Below are positions 56,193 through 63,652 of a DNA stretch of 64,000 nt, one piece after another (within the stretch, counting starts at the first letter, position 1; every line of letters begins with the position of its first letter). The translations under genes were made by a program, and so were the position numbers. The stretch lies in NCBI GenBank assembly GCA_029210695.1, contig JARGFH010000014.1, positions 1-64,000 on the forward strand, written 5' to 3'. This DNA comes from Acidimicrobiia bacterium. Its GTDB lineage: Bacteria > Actinomycetota > Acidimicrobiia > Spongiisociales > JAHEDJ01. Under the pieces are notes generated by a model. That model was not told the origin of the DNA, did no database searches, and worked only from the letters and a program-made list of their open reading frames with translations.

Positions 56193-56834
56193 TCAGTCGC
56201 TGGCCAACTCGTCGAGTATGAGAAGGCCGAGCGCCACGAATCGGTCGACCGCGAGGTGTCGAGCGTGGCTCGGATCGACGGCTTCCTCCCTTCCACCAAC
56301 ACGAACGGTGTATGCGGCTGATTCACCGATCATCACACTCAGCGGCACGTGGCGGTGGACGAGAGCGTTGCGAACATCGATGAGTCGATCGACGTGTGCC
56401 GACCCATGCGTCTCGACAACCCACCGCTGCTGAGCGGGCGTCAATGAGTCGAGCACCGCTCGTGTGGTTGCTACCTCGCGGAGGTCAGGCTCTCGTTGCG
56501 TCCGTCCTGCAAGTGCTGCCAATGCAGCTGCACAGAGGTCGATTGAGGCGGCTGCAGACACGACCGTGAGCTGGAACCCACTGAGATACACGAACTGAGC
56601 GTCGTCCTCGAACGCGACGCTCAGCGAGGGTGCCTGGTCGTACATGCGGGCTCCCACCCCCGAGTAGCGAAGGTGAAAGCCCGCCTGAACGATCCGGTGT
56701 CCCGCCTGAGTCCCGGAGTACCCGTGCTTCGCAGACAGATTCGCCAGAAGCCCTGCTGCGAACCGGTGAGTCCGAGGTCCTTCCTCGATGCGGTGACCGC
56801 GGAACTCGTCGGGGATGTCATCAACTGAGAGCAT
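56193..56834 (-). CDS. Hypothetical HEPN-like protein
   Basis: A 213-residue protein from ATG 56834 with AGGAGGT upstream. Helical; SAAASIDLCAAALAALAG, then DRLIDVRNALVHRHVP (R155 to H160, an Rx4H motif) and a final FVALGLLILDELA helix form a HEPN-like bundle. It is the last gene inside the right end of the 7-kb element. No named family; an RNase toxin or abortive-infection role is possible. Confidence 0.6.
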   Translation of the reverse strand: MLSVDDIPDEFRGHRIEEGPRTHRFAAGLLANLSAKHGYSGTQAGHRIVQAGFHLRYSGVGARMYDQAPSLSVAFEDDAQFVYLSGFQLTVVSAAASIDLCAAALAALAGRTQREPDLREVATTRAVLDSLTPAQQRWVVETHGSAHVDRLIDVRNALVHRHVPLSVMIGESAAYTVRVGGREEAVDPSHARHLAVDRFVALGLLILDELASD

Positions 56835-57005
56835 GGATGCACCTCCTGGGCGGCGATTGCGAACAAGCGATCCCTCGGAGGCATTGCGCCTCGGTCTGTC
56901 GCTTGGGGGAGTTCGGCGGTTCGAGCATTGGGCACCAGAGTACGGGTCGGGTGTGACGGGTCGGGTGTAACCCCGTTCGCAGGGGTCGGCGACCGTGGCG
57001 CGCAG

Positions 57006-57039
57006 GATTCCGGTTTTTCGTTCCTATGTCTCCCTTCCC
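57006..57039 (-). repeat. Right terminal inverted repeat of the 7-kb element
   Basis: Read on the minus strand it starts GGGAAGGGAGACATAGGAAC and ends ACCGGAATC, matching the left end. The 14-bp direct repeat follows immediately at 57040-57053. Confidence 0.85.
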
Positions 57040-57053
57040 CTCAAGACTGAACC

Positions 57054-57326
57054 AGGCTTTCGCCCGTCGCTCCGCTTGGTCGATGCCTATCGTTGCGTGT
57101 CGTACTTCCGGCGCTTGGCCCGCCTTACTTGCCAAGGGGCTGGCGGCGACGGGGCTCGGGCCTGACGTGTGGTGAGCATTGCTCCATCGCGCTGTCCGTG
57201 GACTGTCCGTCAAGTGTCCGTCAGAGGACCGAAAACGACCAAAGACTACGAGAGGTGACAACAGACGAAATCCCTTGCCATGTGGGGGTTTTCGCCCAAA
57301 TCGCCTGTGCTGCCAAGACCCTTGTT
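57054..57326. other. Gap between the 7-kb element and the att site
   Basis: About 270 bp with no supported gene. This is the sequence that originally followed the metallopeptidase operon before the 7-kb insertion, and it forms the terminal segment of the ICE. Confidence 0.5.
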
Positions 57327-57373
57327 CTGCCTTCACACGGCAGAGGCCACTGGTTCGATCCCAGTAGCGCCCA
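57327..57373 (+). other. attR: 3' half of tRNA-Val(CAC)
   Basis: The stretch folds as the 3' part of a tRNA: anticodon stem CTGCC/GGCAG with loop TTCACAC (anticodon CAC at 57334-57336), five-base variable loop, T stem ACTGG/CCAGT with loop TTCGATC, then the acceptor 3' strand AGCGCCC and A73. The matching 5' strand GGGCGCT and a D arm are absent upstream. This is what remains at the far end of an element that integrated in a tRNA-Val gene lying outside the window to the left. Confidence 0.8.
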
Positions 57374-57377
57374 CTCG

Positions 57378-57402
57378 GAAACCGTTGCGCCGCAACGGTT
57401 TC
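57378..57402 (+). terminator. Hairpin after the tRNA-Val remnant
   Basis: A perfect 11-bp stem GAAACCGTTGC with loop GCC and its complement, five bases past the tRNA 3' end. It is probably the original terminator of the tRNA gene, which places native chromosome to the right. No long T-tract follows. Confidence 0.65.
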
Positions 57403-57567
57403 TGGCGTTTCTGAGAGCGCGAAATCCAACGGTGGCTCCGCTAGGACGCGCATGGGACGCGTTTTGTCTCGAGCTACTCCTCAACTCTGGCCGCCGCGAC
57501 CGCATCGTGACGACGTCCGGATGCGCCTCGTGGACGGCCTCTCGTGCTCCGTCACATGGACGGTGGC

Positions 57568-60500
57568 ATGATCGAGTTCTCGATACTCGGACCGCTGCTG
57601 GTACTGGCCGATTCTGTTGAGGTCTCGATTACGTCGCCACTTCAACGGGCGTTACTGGTTCGGCTGCTTCTCGAGCCGGGCAAGGTGGTATCAGTGGATC
57701 GCCTCGTTGAGGATCTCTGGGGTGACGCCCAGCCGGCCAATCCTGCAAATGCGCTGCGCTATCACGTGTGGCAGCTTCGGGACGCGCTCGAGCCCGACCG
57801 GCCGCGACGGTCCGAGGGCGGCTATGTCCGCACCAGGGCGCCGGGGTACTACCTCGATCAGGAGCAAGCATCGATTGACGCCGTCGAGTTTGAGCGACTG
57901 GCGGTTGCGGGGCGTGCGATGGTGGAGGACGAGCCTGAACGCGCTGCGGAGCTCCTCGAGGACGCACTCGGATTGTGGCGGGGGGAGGCACTCGCGGACG
58001 TTGCCGACTGCGAGTTCGCCCACGATGTGCGCCTGAGGTTGGAGGAACGCCGGTTATTGGCGGTTGAGGACCGGGTCGCTGCCAGATTGGCGTGCGGTGC
58101 TGCAACGGATCTGGTCCCGGAGTTGGAGCAGCTTGCGGGCAAGCATCCGTGGCGTGAGCGCCTTCGCGGGCAGTTGATGGTGGCGCTATATCGGTCGGGG
58201 CGTCAGGCCGATGCCCTGGCGGCGTTCCGTGACGCCCGCAGGTTGTTTGGTGAGGAGTTGGGTATCGAGCCATCTCCGGAGCTCGCGGCGATCGAGGAAC
58301 GGGTGCTCTTGCACGACACCGAGCTGGCTGCGCCACTCGGGACAGGCCGGCCGGGGTCCAACCTCCCGGAGCCGTTGACGTCGTTCATCGGACGGGACAG
58401 TGAACTCACTCAGCTTCAACGGCTGCTCGGAGAACGACGTCTCGTCACCCTGGTGGGCTCGCCGGGAGTAGGGAAGACTCGCTTGGGTATCCAAGCTGCA
58501 AGGCGCATGACGCACGGAGAACGGCATGTTGCGACGTGGATCGACCTCGTACCTATCCGCAGCAGAGATGACCTCATCCAAGCTATCGCTGACGCGCTGG
58601 AGCTCTCACGTCCGGCCGCCCAAGCAGGCGGGGATGCAACACCCATGACGGAGGTCTCGGTTCTCGAATCGCTTCGTCGGCGACCCAGACTGTTGGTCCT
58701 GGATAACTGTGAGCACGTCGTCGATCTCGTTCGCGACGTGGCTGGGGCCTTGCTGGCCGCTTCGTCCGGGACGCGGATCCTCGCCACCAGTCGTCGACCA
58801 CTTAACGAGGCGGCCGAGGTGATCTTCGAGGTAACACCCCTGCACGTGATTGATCCGGTCGACTTGGGAGACGACGGTTGGCGGCGCCTGCTGGCCACAG
58901 AGTCGGGCGCCTTGTTCATGGAACGCGCCTCGGATGCCGGCGCCCGCTTCACCAAGACGCGGGCATCGGCGGCTCAGATCGCCGAACTCTGCCAACGACT
59001 CGATGGCTTGCCTTTGGCGCTGGAGTTGGCAGCCACTCGCGCCCGGTCGATTGGTCCTGCCGATCTCCTCAGTCATCTCGGCGAACGTTTCGAGCTTCTC
59101 AACGGATCACCCGCTGATCCATCAGGCAAGGGGACGCTGTGGAGCGCCCTCGAGTGGAGTTATGACCTCCTCGAAGCCGACGAGGCGACGGCGCTCTGTT
59201 GGCTATCGGTCTTCGTTGGAGCGTTCGATCTGGAAGCAGGGACTGCGTTGATAGGTGCTGCCGGGGACACGCCGGCGTCTCGGTACAGCCTGGTCTCACA
59301 ACTGGTCGACCACTCCCTGCTGGTGGCCGAACCAGCCGAGGGTGGGAAGCGTCGCTTCCGCTTGCTCGATTCGGTCCGCGACTTCGCCCTCGAGAAAGTC
59401 AAGCAGCGCGGCGAGACATCCGCCGCAGAATCAGCACACACCAGATATGTCGCTCGTCTCGCGGAGCAAGCTTGGGGAGCTCGCGCCGATCGAGAACTTC
59501 GAGAGGAGCTCCACCAGCGGCTCGATTCGGTCAGGTTCGACGTGAGAGCCGTCATTGACCGCCTACTCGCTTCCGGAGACGCCTGCCGTGCGATCGGTGT
59601 GGCCGGGGCCCTTGGTGAGTACTGGCGCGCGAGACGTTCATACGGAGATGCGATTGCCATATGCCGCGCCATCGGCGAAGACTGCCTCGGGGGCGACGTC
59701 CGTCTCGTTGCCCGCTTCTTGAACGGATGGGCTGAAGCTGAAGCGGTGATGATGCAGCCGCAGAAAGCCCAAGACCTTTGGAGGCGGGCCTACCCCCTGG
59801 CCGAGTCGGCCGGGGAGTGGTCCCTTGCTGCCGCTGCGCTCGTCGGAACGACGATGTGGCCGGGCCTCCACAGCCCGTGGGAACCGCGATTCGATGGAGT
59901 GTGGATGCGTGCTGTGGACTGCTATCGCCGGGCTGATGACGTCCTGGGAGAGGCCCGGGCGTACAACGAACGCGGCTTCAGAGAATTGGTAGCCGGCGAC
60001 TTCGACCAAGCGTCGACCCACCTCGAGAGCGCACGTGCGCTCTTCGAGCAGGCCGAGGATGACGATGGAGTCCTAGAAGCGTTGGGGGATCTTGCGATGA
60101 CCGCTCGGAACGCTGGCGACCTCGCAACCGCGCGCGCCACCGTTGAGCGGGGATTGGCGGTCATCACTGATCGGCCGGACGACGCTCGCAGACCGCGCCT
60201 ACTCGTGGAATCAGCAGAGATCGCAATGGAAGAGGGCAAGCCCGACGCTGCCGTGAACCACTTGTTGCTGGCCCTGGCCATTGAGGACGAGTGCGCACCT
60301 GGAACGTTCTTCGCCAACACGCTTCGCTGTCTGCTGGGCTGGGCGCTGAGGGCATGCGGTCGCCACCGAGATGCGCTCGACCACATGACCTCAGCGATCC
60401 GGTTCTGCATCCGCTCGCCGTGGGCCGACCCCGACAAGTCGGGTCACGCTGCATGGCTACTCGAGTCGGTCGCCGGCCTCTGCGCCGAAGCGTTCGCCCC

Positions 60501-60732
60501 GGCCCTCGCTGCGACGCTCTTCGGTGCAGCGGAGGCTGGTCGGCGACGGGTCGGCGCACGAATGCCGGCCTGGGACCGGTCCCGGTATGACGCCGACGTT
60601 GCCCGTCTCAGGAAGCGCCTCAAACCAAACGAGCTCGAGAGCGCCTGGGAGAAGGGCGCGAGGCTGTCGGTCGAGACCGCCGCCCACCTTGCGATATCCG
60701 AACTGACCCCCTTCCTCGCCGTTTCGGGCTGA
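57568..60732 (+). CDS. AfsR/SARP-type regulator with NB-ARC ATPase and TPR-like repeats
   Basis: From ATG 57568 (MIEFSILGPL), 1054 residues; ATG 57556 and an earlier GTG are alternatives. Residues 1-95 are a winged-helix OmpR-type DNA-binding domain, 95-245 a BTAD module (ELAAIEERVL at its end), 270-560 an NB-ARC ATPase with Walker A GSPGVGKT (about 298-305), LLVLDNCEHV (Walker B) and LPLALELAATRA, and the rest is tetratricopeptide-like helices. It senses a signal through the repeats and activates transcription. It is the first gene beyond attR and the likely chromosomal neighbour of the tRNA gene. Confidence 0.9.
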   Translation: MIEFSILGPLLVLADSVEVSITSPLQRALLVRLLLEPGKVVSVDRLVEDLWGDAQPANPANALRYHVWQLRDALEPDRPRRSEGGYVRTRAPGYYLDQEQASIDAVEFERLAVAGRAMVEDEPERAAELLEDALGLWRGEALADVADCEFAHDVRLRLEERRLLAVEDRVAARLACGAATDLVPELEQLAGKHPWRERLRGQLMVALYRSGRQADALAAFRDARRLFGEELGIEPSPELAAIEERVLLHDTELAAPLGTGRPGSNLPEPLTSFIGRDSELTQLQRLLGERRLVTLVGSPGVGKTRLGIQAARRMTHGERHVATWIDLVPIRSRDDLIQAIADALELSRPAAQAGGDATPMTEVSVLESLRRRPRLLVLDNCEHVVDLVRDVAGALLAASSGTRILATSRRPLNEAAEVIFEVTPLHVIDPVDLGDDGWRRLLATESGALFMERASDAGARFTKTRASAAQIAELCQRLDGLPLALELAATRARSIGPADLLSHLGERFELLNGSPADPSGKGTLWSALEWSYDLLEADEATALCWLSVFVGAFDLEAGTALIGAAGDTPASRYSLVSQLVDHSLLVAEPAEGGKRRFRLLDSVRDFALEKVKQRGETSAAESAHTRYVARLAEQAWGARADRELREELHQRLDSVRFDVRAVIDRLLASGDACRAIGVAGALGEYWRARRSYGDAIAICRAIGEDCLGGDVRLVARFLNGWAEAEAVMMQPQKAQDLWRRAYPLAESAGEWSLAAAALVGTTMWPGLHSPWEPRFDGVWMRAVDCYRRADDVLGEARAYNERGFRELVAGDFDQASTHLESARALFEQAEDDDGVLEALGDLAMTARNAGDLATARATVERGLAVITDRPDDARRPRLLVESAEIAMEEGKPDAAVNHLLLALAIEDECAPGTFFANTLRCLLGWALRACGRHRDALDHMTSAIRFCIRSPWADPDKSGHAAWLLESVAGLCAEAFAPALAATLFGAAEAGRRRVGARMPAWDRSRYDADVARLRKRLKPNELESAWEKGARLSVETAAHLAISELTPFLAVSG

Positions 60733-60758
60733 CACCGCCCACTCGCTTTACGATTCGG

Positions 60759-60811
60759 GCCAGATAGCCGCCAGATAGCGGCCAGATGCCTCCACCGCAC
60801 GGTGGAGGCAT
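60759..60811 (+). promoter_or_regulatory. Tandem repeats and a hairpin covering the ribosome site and start codon
   Basis: GCCAGATAGC occurs at 60759-60768 and 60770-60779 with a partial third copy at 60781. They are followed by an 11-bp perfect inverted repeat, ATGCCTCCACC (60786-60796) and GGTGGAGGCAT (60801-60811), loop GCAC. The right arm contains the ribosome site GTGGAGG and the first two bases of the ATG at 60810, so a folded mRNA would block translation of the next gene. Confidence 0.6.
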
Positions 60812-61460
60812 GAAGAGAATCATCGCCTTCCTCATCACAGCGGCTCTCCTCACCCCGGTTGGGGCGCAACCGGCCGCATCGAAAGTCACCGATCCAGCGC
60901 TTGCACTGACACTCACGCCATACCTGACCGAAGCTAGCCACGCATCCGCACTGGAGTTCGAGACAGTACCCAAGGAGCCGGTTCATAGCCCCGTCGACCC
61001 AGAAGCCGCTGCGCTGATGACGTGGGCGCGGACGAGATTCGAAGCCGCCGGCCTGACACTGCCCGACGTCACACTCTTCGTGCACGAGAGCCGCGACTCG
61101 TGCGACGGCAACGTCGGGCTCTTCAAAGGCTCCGACGCTGGCGGCGAGGTTCACCTCTGCACCGAAGACATGAACCTCGTCAAGCGCAGGACGCTGCTCC
61201 ATGAACTAGGCCACGCATGGACCCTGCAGCACCTCTCAGGCGAAGACATCTCGTCCTTCCTGGCGTTGCGCGGTCTCGAGCACTGGAGCGAACCCGCACC
61301 GTGGTATCACCGAGGCATTGAGCACGCCGCCGAGATCATGGCATGGGGTTTGTACGACACAGAACTTCGCGTGGTCACGATCGAGCCCAGCGACCCAGCA
61401 AGCCTGAGGATCGCTTTCCGCTTCCTGACCGGGGCTGATCCCATCTGCGGCGAGAATTGA
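60810..61460 (+). CDS. Secreted zinc-metallopeptidase-like protein
   Basis: From ATG 60810, 216 residues. A signal peptide (MKRIIAFLITAALLTPVGAQ then PAAS) directs export. HELGH (131-135) with a downstream EHAAEIMAWGL helix gives a gluzincin-like zinc site; one cysteine pair (CDGN and LCTED) may form a disulfide. No named family. The start lies within a strong hairpin, so expression may be controlled at translation. It lies downstream of the AfsR-like regulator on the same strand and may be its target. Confidence 0.7.
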   Translation: MKRIIAFLITAALLTPVGAQPAASKVTDPALALTLTPYLTEASHASALEFETVPKEPVHSPVDPEAAALMTWARTRFEAAGLTLPDVTLFVHESRDSCDGNVGLFKGSDAGGEVHLCTEDMNLVKRRTLLHELGHAWTLQHLSGEDISSFLALRGLEHWSEPAPWYHRGIEHAAEIMAWGLYDTELRVVTIEPSDPASLRIAFRFLTGADPICGEN

Positions 61461-61552
61461 CCAGGCAGAACGGCTCCCGTTCCACTCGCGGCTCTTGAGC
61501 CAGCCGCCTCCGCAACACCACCTCGGCGCAGTGGTCGCGAGGCTTGGCAGAC

Positions 61553-62683
61553 TCAGTTGCCAAGACGGAGCACGGTGCTACGTGCATCCCTGCTTAGCGT
61601 GCGTGAAGCCAGCTGGGCCTCAAGGCGCTCTGCTGCGGCCTCGTCGGCGCCTTCGTAGAGATGGCCGTACACGTCCAGAACTGTGCGTACCGAGGTGTGG
61701 CCTAGCCGGTCGGCGATCACCTTCGGGTGTTCGCCCTGGGCGATGAGGAGCGCTACCTGGGATCGGCGCAGCGTGTGAGTTCCCAGGTCCTGGTCCAGGC
61801 CGGCACCGGCGAGGGCGCGCTTCCACACACGACGCATCCACGCCGTTCTCCGGATGGGGCCACCTTCCGGTGCCGGGAATATCCAGGCTTCCGGTCCGGT
61901 CTCATCGAGCCGGGCGATGTGCTCGATGAGTTGCTCGGTTATCGACCGGGGGAGCACGACGGTTCTTATGCTCTTCGTCGTCTTGGGTGGACCGACGATC
62001 ACCTCGCCCCGCACGTCGGACGCCGTTCGGCGAACGCGGATCAGACTCCTGAGAGGATCGAAGTCGCCGAGTTGAAGACCAGCGAGCTCGCCGATCCGAA
62101 GCCCACCAAAGGCGCCGACGAGCACGAGTGCCCTATAGCGAGGGTCGATCGCATCGGCGAGACGCATCACCTCCTCGACCGTGAAGGCAACAGGTTCGCT
62201 CCGCTCGATCTTGGGGAGCCGGACATCGCGGGCGGGGGAGAGGGCGATCAATCGATCTCGCACCGCCAACCGGAACACGCCGGAGGCGATCTGCCATGCC
62301 TTCTGGACGGTGGCCGGCGCCTTGCCCTCCGCCATCAGATCGGCGACCCACGCCTCGAGATCAGACGGCTGCACGCTCCCGACCGGCTTGTCACCGAGGT
62401 GGGGGAGCACGAGCGAGTGGAGATAGGACCGATCTCGAGCTTGGGTGGACTTCCGGAGCGCCACGCGCCCCGCCAACCACCGCTCGGCGACCGACTCGAA
62501 TAGCACTCGCCCCGCCCGGGGGTCCACCCATTCCCCTCGGTCGAGCTTGACCAGTTCGTTGTTCAACCAGCGTTGGGCGTCGATCCGACGATCGAACGTC
62601 CGAGAGCGCCACCTCCGATCGGGAGCCTGATACCGCGCCCGGTACCTCCCGTTTTCGCGTCGGTCGATTGTCGTCCGGGCCAT
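61553..62683 (-). CDS. int: Tyrosine integrase
   Basis: From ATG 62683, 376 residues (the open frame upstream is a shadow of the excisionase gene). An N-terminal arm-binding region (NGRYRARYQAPDRRWRSRTF), a SAM-like core-binding domain (60-150), and the catalytic domain with R196 (GLRIGEL), K234, H303-x-x-R306, H329 and the nucleophile Y339. All residues required are present. It follows a small excisionase gene. It may belong to another element on the right or, as the shared TGACAGGGT sites suggest, be related to the ICE. Confidence 0.92.
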   Translation of the reverse strand: MARTTIDRRENGRYRARYQAPDRRWRSRTFDRRIDAQRWLNNELVKLDRGEWVDPRAGRVLFESVAERWLAGRVALRKSTQARDRSYLHSLVLPHLGDKPVGSVQPSDLEAWVADLMAEGKAPATVQKAWQIASGVFRLAVRDRLIALSPARDVRLPKIERSEPVAFTVEEVMRLADAIDPRYRALVLVGAFGGLRIGELAGLQLGDFDPLRSLIRVRRTASDVRGEVIVGPPKTTKSIRTVVLPRSITEQLIEHIARLDETGPEAWIFPAPEGGPIRRTAWMRRVWKRALAGAGLDQDLGTHTLRRSQVALLIAQGEHPKVIADRLGHTSVRTVLDVYGHLYEGADEAAAERLEAQLASRTLSRDARSTVLRLGN

Positions 62684-62705
62684 GACGCCCTCCCTCGTGT
62701 CTCCG

Positions 62706-62939
62706 TCATCCTCTCCCGCTGACACTACGTCGTCGGGACGACACAAACTCATGCGGTTTAGGCTCGATGCGTTCCTGGATCCACTGTTGCACGTCACGCC
62801 ACCGGTAGCGGAGGTGCCGACCCACCCGAAACGCCGGCGGTCCCTCCCTCCGGTAGCGCCAGGCATAGAGCGTCTTGACCGGCACCTCGAGGTAGGCGGC
62901 GAGCTCGCGGACGTCGACAAGGCGCTCGTCGTGTTCCAT
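62706..62939 (-). CDS. xis: Excisionase-like HTH protein
   Basis: From ATG 62939 (MEHDERLVDVRELAAYLEVP), 77 residues; ATG 62960 would add seven. It has the HTH_17 pattern, VPVKTLYAWRYRREGPPAFRVGRHLRYRWRDVQQWI in outline. Located 22 bp upstream of the integrase gene on the same strand, it is the probable recombination directionality factor. TGACAGGGT sites precede it (62959-62967 and 63079-63099). Confidence 0.85.
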   Translation of the reverse strand: MEHDERLVDVRELAAYLEVPVKTLYAWRYRREGPPAFRVGRHLRYRWRDVQQWIQERIEPKPHEFVSSRRRSVSGRG

Positions 62940-62958
62940 CGCGAAATCATGCCGGGGC

Positions 62959-63258
62959 ACCCTGTCAGACGGATGTCAATTCGTTGCCATTGGAGTTGCA
63001 CATTGCAGATTCAGAGACTCGCCCCGTGGTTCGGGTGCCTCCGGTGGGAGCCTCGATAGAGCCAATGATTCCGGGCGTTGACAGGGTCCCTGACAGGGTT
63101 GCGGACATTCTGCGGAAAGGGTGGTCGACGGCTCCGAGTGTGATCTCGACATGGCCGGGCTGCCGATCCGCCGCTCGAAGTGGCCTCGTGCCTACAACGA
63201 GAACAACACAGGGGTAGAAAGGTCCCCGGCTTGCCGTATGACAGCCCGGTGACAGGGT
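62959..63258. promoter_or_regulatory. Operator cluster upstream of excisionase/integrase
   Basis: TGACAGGGT or its complement occurs at 62959-62967, 63079-63087, 63091-63099 and 63250-63258. The pair at 63079 is spaced by CCC. The same 9-mer marks the primase-relaxase gap and the transfer-operon leader. Confidence 0.65.
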
Positions 63259-63652
63259 CGTCGGGTTGGATGCCGCTCATGAGACGACCAGAACCGACCA
63301 TGCCGACACTGAATCCGATGGAGTGGCGCCGTGGAGGTGGCCATCCCACACGTCGGCTGGAGCGTGACCGCCACTGCAACGCAACACAAACGATGACGAC
63401 AGCAGCGGAATCCGAATGCTTGCAGTCCCCAGGCACTGAACCGCCCCCACGCTCCGGAGAGCAATCGCCTCCAGCACTACGAACGTCGACGAAAGCGCAC
63501 CGCACCCAGATCGCGATTCGCGCTCACCACCCTCCAACACCACACGCACGTGCAACACTTCCTGTGTCAAGCCCTGGGTGGTTTGGTTGGTGTTGTCAGG
63601 GCGCGTGGGAGTGGGGCCGCGGCGCGGCCCGTCAGCGGGTGGGTTGTTGGTT
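63259..63652. other. Intergenic region with second copy of the 23-bp repeat
   Basis: No convincing gene. The 23-bp sequence at 63535-63557 is identical to the one before the relaxase gene. The last 90 bp before 63653 are probably the non-coding end of the IS110 element. Confidence 0.5.
63535..63557 (+). repeat. Second copy of the 23-bp repeat
   Basis: Identical to 12673-12695. Similarity stops at GCAACA, the point where the first copy enters the second arm of its inverted repeat. Confidence 0.7.

Larger units (their letters stand above)
49976..57053. mobile_element. 7-kb transposase-less element with inverted ends and 14-bp direct repeat
   Basis: The 14-mer CTCAAGACTGAACC occurs at 49976-49989 and 57040-57053 in the same orientation. 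Immediately inside are 34-bp inverted repeats (49990-50023 and 57006-57039) identical at 31 of 34 positions; both begin GGGAAGGGAGA and contain AGGAACGAAAAACCGGAATC or its near match. The interior (7050 bp) holds a kinase-Nudix protein, HEPN-like genes and fragments, plus a nested IS3-family element. No transposase belongs to the outer ends, so it looks non-autonomous or decayed. Confidence 0.8.
1..57373. mobile_element. Integrative conjugative element (left end outside the window)
   Basis: A relaxase, coupling protein, VirB4-type ATPase, channel proteins and peptidoglycan hydrolase lie between the left window edge and a tRNA-Val attR at 57327-57373. Defence genes fill the gaps between transfer modules. 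The left attachment site and any integrase on that side are not visible, so the extent is inferred. Confidence 0.5.

Noticed and set aside
49990-57039. Casposon
   Set aside because: The size of the direct repeat fits, but there is no Cas1, polymerase or other casposon gene inside.
57221-57505. Minus-strand open frame across the tRNA fragment
   Set aside because: Its sequence (GSNQWPLPCEGR) is the typical artefact of translating the complement of a tRNA 3' end.
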